From Closterium sp. Naga37s-1 (lineage: Eukaryota > Streptophyta > Zygnematophyceae > Desmidiales > Closteriaceae), in assembly GCA_947471745.1 (NCBI GenBank), contig CANJKZ010000503.1, forward strand, positions 124,001-188,000: a stretch of 64,000 nt of DNA, in the 5' to 3' direction. Position numbers and translations under genes: made by a program. Shown here piece by piece: positions 22,201-36,440 of the stretch. How positions within the stretch are numbered: the first letter of the stretch is position 1; every line of letters begins with the position of its first letter. The notes under the pieces were generated by a model. That model was not told where the DNA came from. It saw only the letters and a program-made list of their open reading frames with translations, and did not search any database.

Positions 22201-25200
22201 TTTTGCACTCGCTAGGCCCTTGTTCTTGCTATTTTACACACGCTAGGCCCTTGTTCTTGCAATTATTCACTCGCTAGGCCCTTGTTCTTGCAATTTTGCA
22301 CTCTCTAGGCCCTTGTTCTTGAAATTTTGCACTCGCTTGGCCCTTGTTCTTGCAACTTTGCAATCGCTAGGCCCTTGTTCTTGCAATTTTGCACACGCTA
22401 GGCCCTTAATCTTGCAGTTTGGCACACGCTAGGCCCTTGTTCTTGCAATTTTGCACTCGCTAGGCCCTTGTTCTTGCTATTTTGCATACGCTAGGCCCTT
22501 GTTCTTGCAATTTTTCACTCGCTAGGCCCTTGTTCTTGCAATTTTGCACTCTCTAGCCCCTTGTTCTTGAAATTTTGCACATGCTAGGCCCTTGTTCTTG
22601 CAATTTTGCACACGCTAGGCCCTTGTTCTTGCAATTTTGCACACGCTAGGCCCTTGTTCTTGAACTTTTGCACACGCTAGGCCCTTGTTCTTGAACTTTT
22701 GCACACGCTAGGCCCTTGTTCTTGCAATTTTGCACACGCTAGGCCATTGTTCTTGCAATTTTGCACTCGCTAGGCCCTTGTTCTTGCTATTTTGCACACG
22801 CTAGGCCCTTGTTCTTGCAATTTTTCACTCGCTAGGCCTTTGTTCTTGCAATTTTGCACACGCTAGGCCCTTGAACTTGCAATTTTGCACTCGCTAGGCC
22901 CTTTTTCTCGCTATTTTGCACACGCTAGGCCCTTGTTGTTGCTATTTTGCACACGCTAGGCCCTTGTTCTTGAAATTTTGCACTCGCTTGGCCCTTGTTC
23001 TTGCAATTTTGCAATCGCTAGGCCCTTGTTCTTGCAATTTTGCACACGCTAGGCCCTTCTTGCAATTTGGCACACGCTAGGCCCTTCTTCTTGCAATTTT
23101 GCACTCGCTAGGATCTTGTTCTTGCTATTTTGCACACGCTAGGCCTTTGTTCTTGCAATTTTGCACACGCTAGGCCCTTGTTCTTGAAATTTTGCACACG
23201 CTAGGCCCTTGTTCTTGAAATTTTGCACACGCTAGGCCCTTGTTCTTGCAATTTTGCACACGCTAGGCCCTTGTTCTTGCAATTTTGCACTCGCTAGGCC
23301 CTTGTTCTTGCTATTTTGCACACGCTAGGCCCTTGTTCTTGCAATTATTCACTCGCTAGGCCCTTGTTCTTGCAATTTTGCCCTCTCTAGGCCCTTGTTC
23401 TTGAAATTTTGCACACGCTAGGCCCTTGTTCTTGCAATTTTGCACACGCTAGGCCCTTGTTCTTGCAATTTTGCACACGCTAGGCCCTTAATCTTGCAAT
23501 TTTGCACTCGCTAGGCCCTTGTTCTTGCAGTTTGGCACACGCTAGGCCCTTGTTCTTGCAATTATTCACTCGCTAGGCCCTTGTTCTTGCAATTTTTCAC
23601 TCGCTAGGCCCTTGTTCTTGCAATTTTGCACTCTCTAGGCCCTTGTTCTTGCAATTTTGCACTCGCTAGGCCCTTGTTCTTGCTATTTTTCACACGCTAG
23701 GCCCTTGTTCATGCAATTTTGAACACGCTAGGCCCTTGTTCTTGAAATTTTGCACACACTAAGCCCTTGTTCTTCCAATTTTGCACACGCTAGGCCCTTG
23801 TTCTTGCAATTTTGCACACACTAGGCCCTTGTTCTTGCTATTTTGCACACGCTAGGCCCTTGTTCTTGCTATTTTGCACACGCTAGGCCCTTGTTCTTGC
23901 AATTTTGCACTCGCTAGGCCCTTGTTCTTGCAATTTTGCACTCGCTAGGCCCTTGTTCTTGGAATTTTGCAATCGCTAGGCCCTTGTTCTTGCAATTTTG
24001 CACTCGCTAGGCCCTTGTTCTTGCAATTTTGCACACGCTAGGTCCTTGTTCTTGCAATTTTGCACACGCTAGGCCCTTGTTCTTGCTATTTTGCACTCGC
24101 TAGGACCTTGTTCTTGCTATTTTACACACGCTAGGCCCTTGTTCTTGCAATTATTCACTTGCTAGGCCCTTGTTCTTGCAATTTTGCACTCTCTAGGCCC
24201 TTGTTCTTGAAATTTTGCACTCGCTTGGCCCTTGTTCTTGCAACTTTGCAATCGCTAGGCCCTTGTTCTTGCAATTTTGCACACGATAGGCCCTTGTTCT
24301 TGCAGTTTGGCACACGCTAGGCCCTTGTTCTTGCAATTTTGCACTCGCTAGGCCCTTGTTCTTGCTATTTTGCATACGCTAGGCCCTTGTTCTTGCAATT
24401 TTTCACTCGCTAGGCCCTTGTTCTTGCAATTTTGCACTCTCTAGGCCCTTGTTCTTGAAATTTTGCACATGCTAGGCCCTTGTTCTTGCAATTTTGCACA
24501 CGCTAGGCCCTTGTTCTTGCAATTTTGCACACGCTAGGCCCTTGTTCTTGAAATTTTGCACACGCTAGGCCCTTGTTCTTGAAATTTTGCACACGCTAGG
24601 CCCTTGTTCTTGCAATTTTGCACATGCTAGGCCATTGTTCTTGCAATTTTGCACTCGCTAGGCCCTTGTTCTTGCTATTTTGCACACGCTAGGCCCTTGT
24701 TCTTGCAATTTTTCACTCGCTAGGCCTTTGTTCTTGCAATTTTGCACACGCTAGGCCCTTGAACTTGCAATTTTGCACTCGCTAGGCCCTTTTTCTTGCT
24801 ATTTTGCACACGCTAGGCCCTTGTTGTTGCTATTTTGCACACGCTAGGCCCTTGTTCTTGAAATTTTGCACTCGCTTGGCCCTTGTTCTTGCAATTTTGC
24901 AATCGCTAGGCCCTTGTTCTTGCAATTTTGCACACGCTAGGCCCTTCTTGCAATTTGGCACACACTAGGCCCTTGTTCTTGCAATTTTGCACTCGCTAGG
25001 ATCTTGTTCTTGTTATTTTGCACACGCTAGGCCTTTGTTCTTGCAATTTTGCACACGCTAGGCCCTTGTTCTTGAAATTTTGCACACGCTAGGCCCTTGT
25101 TCTTGAAATTTTGCACACGCTAGGCCCTTGTTCTTGCAATTTTGCACACGCTAGGCCCTTGTTCCTGCAATTTTGCACTCGCTAGGCCCTTGTTCTTGCT

Positions 25201-28200
25201 ATTTTGCACACGCTAGGCCCTTGTTCTTGCAATTATTCACTCGCTAGGCCCTTGTTCTTGCAATTTTGCACTCGCTAGGCCCTTGTTCTTGAAATTTTGC
25301 ACACGCTAGGCCCTTGTTCTTGCAATTTTGCACACGCTAGGCCCTTAATCTTGCAATTTTGCACTCGCTAGGCCCTTGTTCTTGCTATTTTGCACACGCT
25401 AGGCCCTTGTTCTTGCAATTTTTCACTCGCTAGGCCCTTGTTCTTGCAATTCTGCACTCTCTAGGCCCTTGTTCTTGCAATTTTGCACTCGCTAGGCCCT
25501 TGTTCTTGCTATTTTTCACACGCTAGGCCCTTGTTCATGCAATTTTGCACACGCTAGGCCCTTGTTCTTGAATTTTTGCACACGCTAGGCCCTTGTTCTT
25601 GCAATTTTGAACACACTTGGCCCTTGTTCTTGCTATTTTGCACACGCTAGGCCCTTGTTCTTGCAATTTTTCACTCGCTAGGCCCTTGTTCTTGCAATTT
25701 TGCACTCTCTAGGCCCTTGTTCTTGCAATTTTGCACTCGCTAGGCCCTTGTTCTTGCTATTTTTCACACGCTAGGCCCTTGTTCATGCAATTTTGAACAC
25801 GCTAGGCCCTTGTTCTTGAAATATTGCACACACTAAGCCCTTGTTCTTCCAATTTTGCACACGCTAGGCCCTTGTTCTTGAAATTTTGCACACGCTAGGC
25901 CCTTGTTCTTGAAATTTTGCACACGCTAGGCCCTTGTTCTTGCAATTTTGCACACGCTAGGCCATTGTTCTTGCAATTTTGCACTCGCTAGGCCCTTGTT
26001 CTTGCTATTTTGCACACGCTAGGCCCTTGTTCTTGCAATTTTTCTCTCGCTATGCCTTTGTTCTTGCAATTTTGCACACGCTAGGCCCTTGAACTTGCAA
26101 TTTTGCACTCGCTAGGCCCTTTTTCTTGCTATTTTGCACACGCTAGGCCCTTGTTGTTGCTATTTTGCACACGCTAGGCCCTTGTTCTTGAAATTTTGCA
26201 CTCGCTTGGCCCTTGTTCTTGCAATTTTGCAATCGCTAGGCCCTTGTTCTTGCAATTTTGCACACGCTAGGCCCTTCTTGCAATTTGGCACACGCTAGGC
26301 CCTTGTTCTTGCAATTTTGCACTCGCTAGGATCTTGTTCTTGCTATTTTGCACACGCTAGGCCTTTGTTCTTGCAATTTTGCACACGCTAGGCCCTTGTT
26401 CTTGAAATTTTGCACACGCTAGGCCCTTGTTCTTGAAATTTTGCACACGCTAGGCCCTTGTTCTTGCAATTTTGCACACGCTAGGCCCTTGTTCTTGCAA
26501 TTTTGCACTCGCTAGGCCCTTGTTCTTGCTATTTTGCACACGCTAGGCCCTTGTTCTTGCAATTATTCACTCGCTAGGCCCTTGTTCTTGCAATTTTGCA
26601 CTCTCTAGGCCCTTGTTCTTGAAATTTTGCACACGCTAGGCCCTTGTTCTTGCAATTTTTCACTCGCTAGGCCCTTAATCTTGCAATTTTGCACTCGCTA
26701 GGCCCTTGTTCTTGCTATTTTGCACACGCTAGGCCCTTGTTCTTGCAATTTTTCACTCGCTAGGCCCTTGTTCTTGCAATTTTGCACTCTCTAGGCCCTT
26801 GTTCTTGCAATTTTGCACTCGCTAGGCCCTTGTTCTTGCTATTTTGCACACGCTAGGCCCTTGTTCATGCAATTTTGCACACGCTAGGCCCTTGTTCTTG
26901 AATTTTTGCACACGCTAGGCCCTTGTTCTTGCAATTTTGCACACGCTAGGCCCTTGTTCTTGCAATTTTGAACACACTTGGCCCTTGTTCTTGCTATTTT
27001 GCACACGCTAGGCCCTTGTTCTTGCAATTTTTTACTCGCTAGGCCCTTGTTCTTGCAATTTTGCACTCTCTAGGCCCTTGTTCTTGCAATTTTGCACTCG
27101 CTAGGCCCTTGTTCTTGCTATTTTTCACACGCTAGGCCCTTGTTCATGCAATTTTGAACACGCTAGGCCCTTGTTCTTGAAAATTTTCACACACTAAGCC
27201 CTTGTTCTTCCAATTTTGCACACGCTAGGCCCTTGTTCTTGCAATTTTGCACACACTTGGCCCTTGTTCTTGCTATTTTGCACACGCTAGGCCCTTGTTC
27301 TTGCTATTTTGCACACGCTAGGCCCTTGTTCTTGCAATTTTGCACTCGCTAGGCCCTTGTTCATGCAATTTTGCACTCGCTAGGCCCTTGTTCTTGCTAT
27401 TTTGCACACGCTAGGCCCTTGTTCTTGAAATTTTGCACACGCTAGGCCCTTGTTCTTGCAGTTTGGCACACGCTAGGCCCTTGTTCTTGCAATTTTGCAC
27501 TCGCTAGGTCCTTGTTCTTGCTATTTTGCATACGCTAGGCCCTTGTTCTTGCATTTTTTCACTCGCTAGGCCGTTGTTCTTTCAATTTTGCACTCTCTAG
27601 GCCCTTATTCTTGAAATTTTGCACACGCTAGGCCCTTGTTCTTGCAATTTTGCACACGCTAGGCCCTTGTTCTTGCTATTTTGCACACGCTAGGCCCTTG
27701 TTCTTGCAATTTTGCACACGCTAGGCCCTTGTACTTGAAATTTTGCACACGCTAGGCCCTTGTTCTTGCAATTTTGCACACGCTAGGCCCTTGTTCTTGC
27801 AATTTTGCACTCGCTAGGCCCTTGTTCTTGCTATTCTGCACACGCTAGGCCCTTGTTCTTGCAATTTTTCACTCGCTAGGCCTTTGTTTTTGCAATTTTG
27901 CACTCTCTAGGCCCTTGTTCTTGCAATTTTGCACTCGCTAGGCCCTTGTTCTTGCTATTTTTCACACGCTAGGCCCTTGTTCTTGCAATTTTGCACACGC
28001 TAGGCCCTTGTTCTTGCAATTTTGCACTCGCTAGGACCTTGTTCTTGCTATTTTACACACGCTAGGCCCTTGTTCTTGCAATTATTCACTCGCTAGGCCC
28101 TTGTTCTTGCAATTTTGCACTCTCTAGGCCCTTGTTCTTGAAATTTTGCACTCGCTTGGCCCTTGTTCTTGCAACTTTGCAATCGCTAGGCCCTTGTTCT

Positions 28201-31200
28201 TGCATTTTTTTCACTCGCTAGGCCATTGTTCTTGCAATTTTGCACTCTCTAGGCCCTTATTCTTGAAATTTTGCACACGCTAGGCCCTTGTTCTTGCAAT
28301 TTTGCACACGCTAGGCCCTTGTTCTTGCTATTTTGCACACTCTAGGCCCTTGTTCTTGCAATTTTGCACACGCTAGGCCCTTGTACTTGAAATTTTGCAC
28401 ACGCTAGGCCCTTGTTCTTGCAATTTTGCACACGCTAGGCCCTTGTTCTTGAAATTTTGCACTCGCTAGGCCCTTGTTCTTGCTATTCTGCACACGCTAG
28501 GCCCTTGTTCTTGCAATTTTTCACTCGCTAGGCCTTTGTTTTTGCAATTTTGCACTCTCTAGGCCCTTGTTCTTGCAATTTTGCACTCGCTAGGCCCTTG
28601 TTCTTGCTATTTTTCACACGCTAGGCCCTTGTTCTTGCAATTTTGCACACGCTAGGCCCTTGTTCTTGCAATTTTGCACACGCTAGGCCCTTGTTCTTGC
28701 AGTTTGGCACACGCTAGGCCCTTGTTCTTGCAATTTTGCACACGCTAGGCCATTGTTCTTGCAATTTTGCACTCGCTAGGCCCTTGTTCTTGCTATTTTG
28801 CACACGCTAGGCCCTTGTTCTTGCAATTTTTCACTCGCTATGCCTTTGTTCTTGCAATTTTGCACACGCTAGGCCCTTGAACTTGCAATTTTGCACTCGC
28901 TAGGCCCTTTTTCTTGCTATTTTGCACACGCTAGGCCCTTGTTGTTGCTATTTTGCACACGCTAGGCCCTTGTTCTTGAAATTTTGCACTCGCTTGGCCC
29001 TTGTTCTTGCAATTTTGCAATCGCTAGGCCCTTGTTCTTGCAATTTTGCACACGCTAGGCCCTTCTTGCAATTTGGCACACGCTAGGCCCTTGTTCTTGC
29101 AATTTTGCACTCGCTAGGATCTTGTTCTTGCTATTTTGCACACGCTAGGCCTTTGTTCTTGCAATTTTGCACACGCTAGGCCCTTGTTCTTGAAATTTTG
29201 CACACGCTAGGCCCTTGTTCTTGAAATTTTGCACACGCTAGGCCCTTGTTCTTGCAATTTTGCACACGCTAGGCCCTTGTTCTTGCAATTTTGCACTCGC
29301 TAGGCCCTTGTTCTTGCTATTTTGCACACGCTAGGCCCTTGTTCTTGCAATTATTCACTCGCTAGGCCCTTGTTCTTGCAATTTTGCACTCTCTAGGCCC
29401 TTGTTCTTGAAATTTTGCACACGCTAGGCCCTTGTTCTTGCAATTTTTCACTCGCTAGGCCCTTAATCTTGCAATTTTGCACTCGCTAGGCCCTTGTTCT
29501 TGCTATTTTACACACGCTAGGCCCTTGTTCTTGCAATTTTTCACTCGCTAGGCCCTTGTTCTTGCAATTTTGCACTCTCTAGGCCCTTGTTCTTGCAATT
29601 TTGCACTCGCTAGGCCCTTGTTCTTGCTATTTTTCACACGCTAGGCCCTTGTTCATGCAATTTTGCACACGCTAGGCCCTTGTTCTTGAATTTTTGCACA
29701 CGCTAGGCCCTTGTTCTTGCAATTTTGCACACGCTAGGCCCTTGTTCTTGCAATTTTGAACACACTTGGCCCTTGTTCTTGCTATTTTGCACACGCTAGG
29801 CCCTTGTTCTTGCAATTTTTTACTCGCTAGGCCCTTGTTCTTGCAATTTTGCACTCTCTAGGCCCTTGTTCTTGCAATTTTGCACTCGCTAGGCCCTTGT
29901 TCTTGCTATTTTTCACACGCTAGGCCCTTGTTCATGCAATTTTGAACACGCTAGGCCCTTGTTCTTGAAAATTTTCACACACTAAGCCCTTGTTCTTCCA
30001 ATTTTGCACACGCTAGGCCCTTGTTCTTGCAATTTTGCACACACTTGGCCCTTGTTCTTGCTATTTTGCACACGCTAGGCCCTTGTTCTTGCTATTTTGC
30101 ACACGCTAGGCCCTTGTTCTTGCAATTTTGCACTCGCTAGGCCCTTGTTCATGCAATTTTGCACTCGCTAGGCCCTTGTTCTTGCTATTTTGCACACGCT
30201 AGGCCCTTGTTCTTGAAATTTTGCACACGCTAGGCCCTTGTTCTTGCAGTTTGGCACACGCTAGGCCCTTGTTCTTGCAATTTTGCACTCGCTAGGTCCT
30301 TGTTCTTGCTATTTTGCATACGCTAGGCCCTTGTTCTTGCATTTTTTCACTCGCTAGGCCGTTGTTCTTGCAATTTTGCACTCTCTAGGCCCTTATTCTT
30401 GAAATTTTGCACACGCTAGGCCCTTGTTCTTGCAATTTTGCACACGCTAGGCCCTTGTTCTTGCTATTTTGCACACGCTAGGCCCTTGTTCTTGCAATTT
30501 TGCACACGCTAGGCCCTTGTACTTGAAATTTTGCACACGCTAGGCCCTTGTTCTTGCAATTTTGCACACGCTAGGCCCTTGTTCTTGCAATTTTGCACTC
30601 GCTAGGCCCTTGTTCTTGCTATTCTGCACACGCTAGGCCCTTGTTCTTGCAATTTTTCACTCGCTAGGCCTTTGTTTTTGCAATTTTGCACTCTCTAGGC
30701 CCTTGTTCTTGCAATTTTGCACTCGCTAGGCCCTTGTTCTTGCTATTTTTCACACGCTAGGCCCTTGTTCTTGCAATTTTGCACACGCTAGGCCCTTGTT
30801 CTTGCAATTTTGCACTCGCTAGGACCTTGTTCTTGCTATTTTACACACGCTAGGCCCTTGTTCTTGCAATTATTCACTCGCTAGGCCCTTGTTCTTGCAA
30901 TTTTGCACTCTCTAGGCCCTTGTTCTTGAAATTTTGCACTCGCTTGGCCCTTGTTCTTGCAACTTTGCAATCGCTAGGCCCTTGTTCTTGCATTTTTTCA
31001 CTCGCTAGGCCATTGTTCTTGCAATTTTGCACTCTCTAGGCCCTTATTCTTGAAAATTTGCACACGCTAGGCCCTTGTTCTTGCAATTTTGCACACGCTA
31101 GGCCCTTGTTCTTGCTATTTTGCACACGCTAGGCCCTTGTTCTTGCAATTTTGCACACGCTAGGCCCTTGTACTTGAAATTTTGCACACGCTAGGCCCTT

Positions 31201-32214
31201 GTTCTTGCAATTTTGCACACGCTAGGCCCTTGTTCTTGAAATTTTGCACTCGCTAGGCCCTTGTTCTTGCTATTCTGCACACGCTAGGCCCTTGTTCTTG
31301 CATTTTTTCACTCGCTAGGCCGTTGTTCTTGCAATTTTGCACTCTCTAGGCCCTTATTCTTGAAATTTTGCACACGCTAGGCCCTTGTTCTTGCAATTTT
31401 GCACACGCTAGGCCCTTGTTCTTGCTATTTTGCACACGCTAGGCCCTTGTTCTTGCAATTTTGCACACGCTAGGCCCTTGTACTTGAAATTTTGCACACG
31501 CTAGGCCCTTGTTCTTGCAATTTTGCACACGCTAGGCCCTTGTTCTTGCAATTTTGCACTCGCTAGGCCCTTGTTCTTGCTATTCTGCACACGCTAGGCC
31601 CTTGTTCTTGCAATTTTTCACTCGCTAGGCCTTTGTTTTTGCAATTTTGCACTCTCTAGGCCCTTGTTCTTGCAATTTTGCACTCGCTAGGCCCTTGTTC
31701 TTGCTATTTTTCACACGCTAGGCCCTTGTTCTTGCAATTTTGCACACGCTAGGCCCTTGTTCTTGCAATTTTGCACTCGCTAGGACCTTGTTCTTGCTAT
31801 TTTACACACGCTAGGCCCTTGTTCTTGCAATTATTCACTCGCTAGGCCCTTGTTCTTGCAATTTTGCACTCTCTAGGCCCTTGTTCTTGAAATTTTGCAC
31901 TCGCTTGGCCCTTGTTCTTGCAACTTTGCAATCGCTAGGCCCTTGTTCTTGCATTTTTTCACTCGCTAGGCCATTGTTCTTGCAATTTTGCACTCTCTAG
32001 GCCCTTATTCTTGAAATTTTGCACACGCTAGGCCCTTGTTCTTGCAATTTTGCACACGCTAGGCCCTTGTTCTTGCTATTTTGCACACGCTAGGCCCTTG
32101 TTCTTGCAATTTTGCACACGCTAGGCCCTTGTACTTGAAATTTTGCACACGCTAGGCCCTTGTTCTTGCAATTTTGCACACGCTAGGCCCTTGTTCTTGA
32201 AATTTTGCACTCGC

Positions 32215-35200
32215 TAGGCCCTTGTTCTTGCTATTCTGCACACGCTAGGCCCTTGTTCTTGCAATTTTTCACTCGCTAGGCCTTTGTTTTTGCAATTTTG
32301 CACTCTCTAGGCCCTTGTTCTTGCAATTTTGCACTCGCTAGGCCCTTGTTCTTGCTATTTTTCACACGCTAGGCCCTTGTTCTTGCAATTTTGCACACGC
32401 TAGGCCCTTGTTCTTGCAATTTTGCACACGCTAGGCCGTTGTTCTTGCAGTTTGGCACACGCTAGGCCCTTGTTCTTGCAATTTTGCACTCGCTAGGCCC
32501 TTGTTCTTGCTATTTTGCATACGCTAGGCCCTTGTTCTTGCAATTTTTCACTCGCTAGGCCCTTGTTCTTGCAATTTTGCACTCTCTAGGCCCTTGTTCT
32601 TGAAATTTTGCACATGCTAGGCCCTTGTTCTTGCAATTTTGCACACGCTAGGCCCTTGTTCTTGCAATTTTGCACACGCTAGGCCCTTGTTCTTGAAATT
32701 TTGCACACGCTAGGCCCTTGTTCTTGAAATTTTGCACACGCTAGGCCCTTGTTCTTGCAAGTTTGCACATGCTAGGCCATTGTTCTTGCAATTTTGCACT
32801 CGCTAGGCCCTTGTTCTTGCTATTTTGCACACGCTAGGCCCTTGTTCTTGCAATTTTGCACTCGCTAGGTCCTTGTTCTTGCTATTTTGCATACGCTAGG
32901 CCCTTGTTCTTGCATTTTTTCACTCGCTAGGCCGTTGTTCTTGCAATTTTGCACTCTCTAGGCCCTTATTCTTGAAATTTTGCACACGCTACGCCCTTGT
33001 TCTTGCAATTTTGCACACGCTAGGCCCTTGTTCTTGCTATTTTGCACACGCTAGGCACTTTCTTGAAATTTTGTACATGCTAGGCCCTTGTACTTGAAAT
33101 TTTGCACACGCTAGGCCCTTGTTCTTGCAATTTTGCATACGCTAGGCCCTTGTTCTTGCAATTTTGCACTCGCTAGGCCCTTGTTCTTGCTATTTTGCAC
33201 ACGCTAGGCCCTTGTTCTTGCAATTATTCACTCGCTAGGCCCTTGTTCTTGCAATTTTGCACTCTGTAGGCCCTTGTTCTTGAAATTTTGCACAAGCTAG
33301 GCCCTTGTTCTTGCAATTTTGCACACGCTAGGCCCTTTATCTTGCAATTTTGCACTCGCTAGGCCCTTGTTCTTGCAGTTTGGCACACGCTAGGCCCTTG
33401 TTCTTGCAATTATTCACTCGCTAGGCCCTTGTTCTTGCAATTTTTCACTCGCTAGGCCCTTGTTCTTGCAATTTTGCACTCTCTAGGCCCTTGTTCTTGC
33501 AATTTTGCACTCGCTAGGCCCTTGTTCTTGCTATTTTTCACACGCTAGGCCCTTGTTCATGCAATTTTGAACACGCTAGGCCCTTGTTCTTGAAATTTTG
33601 CACACACTAAGCCCTTGTTCTTCCAATTTTGCACACGCTAGGCCCTTGTTCTTGCAATTTTGCACACACTTGGCCCTTGTTCTTGCTATTTTGCACACGC
33701 TAGGCCCTTGTTCTTGCTATTTTGCACACGCTAGGCCCTTGTTCTTGCAATTTTGCACTCGCTAGGCCCTTGTTCTTGCAATTTTGCACTCGCTAGGCCC
33801 TTGTTCTTGGAATTTTGCAATCGCTAGGCCCTTGTTCTTGCAATTTTGCACTCGCTAGGCCCTTGTTCTTGCAATTTTGCACACGCTAGGCCCTTGTTCT
33901 TGCAATTTTGCACACACTAGGCCCTTGTTCTTGCAATTTTGCACTCGCTAGGACCTTGTTCTTGCTATTTTACACACGCTAGGCCCTTGTTCTTGCAATT
34001 ATTCACTCGCTAGGCCCTTGTTCTTGCAATTTTGCACTCTCTAGGCCCTTGTTCTTGAAATTTTGCACTCGCTTGGCCCTTGTTCTTGCAACTTTGCAAT
34101 CGCTAGGCCCTTGTTCTTGCAATTTTGCACTCGCTAGGCCCTTGTTCTTGCTATTCTGCACACGCTAGGCCCTTGTTCTTGCAATTTTTCACTCGCTAGG
34201 CCTTTGTTTTTGCAATTTTGCACTCTCTAGGCCCTTGTTCTTGCAATTTTGCACTCGCTAGGCCCTTGTTCTTGCTATTTTTCACACGCTAGGCCCTTGT
34301 TCTTGCAATTTTGCACACGCTAGGCCCTTGTTCTTGCAATTTTGCACACGCTAGGCCCTTGTTCTTGCAGTTTGCCACACGCTAGGCCCTTGTTCTTGCA
34401 ATTTTGCACTCGCTAGGCCCTTGTTCTTGCTATTTTGCATACGCTAGGCCCTTGTTCTTGCAATTTTTCACTCGCTAGGCCCTTGTTCTTGCAATTTTGC
34501 ACTCTCTAGGCCCTTGTTCTTGAAATTTTGCACATGCTAGGCCCTTGTTCTTGCAATTTTGCACACGCTAGGCCCTTGTTCTTGCAATTTTGCACACGCT
34601 AGGCCCTTGTTCTTGAAATTTTGCACACGCTAGGCCCTTGTTCTTGAAATTTTGCACACGCTAGGCCCTTGTTCTTGCAAGTTTGCACATGCTAGGCCAT
34701 TGTTCTTGCAATTTTGCACTCGCTAGGCCCTTGTTCTTGCTATTTTGCACACGCTAGGCCCTTGTTCTTGCAATTTTGCACTCGCTAGGTCCTTGTTCTT
34801 GCTATTTTGCATACGCTAGGCCCTTGTTCTTGCATTTTTTCACTCGCTAGGCCGTTGTTCTTGCAATTTTGCACTCTCTAGGCCCTTATTCTTGAAATTT
34901 TGCACACGCTACGCCCTTGTTCTTGCAATTTTGCACACGCTAGGCCCTTGTTCTTGCTATTTTGCACACGCTAGGCACTTGTTCTTGAAATTTTGTACAT
35001 GCTAGGCCCTTGTACTTGAAATTTTGCACACGCTAGGCCCTTGTTCTTGCAATTTTGCATACGCTAGGCCCTTGTTCTTGCAATTTTGCACTCGCTAGGC
35101 CCTTGTTCTTGCTATTTTGCACACGCTAGGCCCTTGTTCTTGCAATTATTCACTCGCTAGGCCCTTGTTCTTGCAATTTTGCACTCTGTAGGCCCTTGTT

Positions 35201-36440
35201 CTTGAAATTTTGCACAAGCTAGGCCCTTGTTCTTGCAATTTTGCACACGCTAGGCCCTTTATCTTGCAATTTTGCACTCGCTAGGCCCTTGTTCTTGCAG
35301 TTTGGCACACGCTAGGCCCTTGTTCTTGCAATTATTCACTCGCTAGGCCCTTGTTCTTGCAATTTTTCACTCGCTAGGCCCTTGTTCTTGCAATTTTGCA
35401 CTCTCTAGGCCCTTGTTCTTGCAATTTTGCACTCGCTAGGCCCTTGTTCTTGCTATTTTTCACACGCTAGGCCCTTGTTCATGCAATTTTGAACACGCTA
35501 GGCCCTTGTTCTTGAAATTTTGCACACACTAAGCCCTTGTTCTTCCAATTTTGCACACGCTAGGCCCTTGTTCTTGCAATTTTGCACACACTTGGCCCTT
35601 GTTCTTGCTATTTTGCACACGCTAGGCCCTTGTTCTTGCTATTTTGCACACGCTAGGCCCTTGTTCTTGCAATTTTGCACTCGCTAGGCCCTTGTTCTTG
35701 CAATTTTGCACTCGCTAGGCCCTTGTTCTTGGAATTTTGCAATCGCTAGGCCCTTGTTCTTGCAATTTTGCACTCGCTAGGCCCTTGTTCTTGCAATTTT
35801 GCACACGCTAGGCCCTTGTTCTTGCAATTTTGCACACACTAGGCCCTTGTTCTTGCAATTTTGCACTCGCTAGGACCTTGTTCTTGCTATTTTACACACG
35901 CTAGGCCCTTGTTCTTGCAATTATTCACTCGCTAGGCCCTTGTTCTTGCAATTTTGCACTCTCTAGGCCCTTGTTCTTGAAATTTTGCACTCGCTTGGCC
36001 CTTGTTCTTGCAACTTTGCAATCGCTAGGCCCTTGTTCTTGCAATTTTGCACTCGCTAGGCCCTTGTTCTTGCTATTCTGCACACGCTAGGCCCTTGTTC
36101 TTGCAATTTTTCACTCGCTAGGCCTTTGTTTTTGCAATTTTGCACTCTCTAGGCCCTTGTTCTTGCAATTTTGCACTCGCTAGGCCCTTGTTCTTGCTAT
36201 TTTTCACACGCTAGGCCCTTGTTCTTGCAATTTTGCACACGCTAGGCCCTTGTTCTTGCAATTTTGCACACGCTAGGCCCTTGTTCTTGCAGTTTGGCAC
36301 ACGCTAGGCCCTTGTTCTTGCAATTTTGCACTCGCTAGGCCCTTGTTCTTGCTATTTTGCATACGCTAGGCCCTTGTTCTTGCAATTTTTCACTCGCTAG
36401 GCCCTTGTTCTTGCAATTTTGCACTCTCTAGGCCCTTGTT
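32215..36440. repeat. 1922-bp higher-order repeat (62 x 31 bp), about 2.2 copies
   Basis: Sequence from about 32215 repeats at an offset of 1920 bp, and from about 33061 at 1922 bp, because copy 1 lost two bases there (GCACTTTCTTG against GCACTTGTTCTTG at 34976). Markers shared at matching positions include GCAAGTTTGCACATG (32758 and 34678) and the ACGCCCTTG variant. A third, partial copy runs from about 36059 to about 36440. Copies are nearly identical by eye. Confidence 0.85.
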
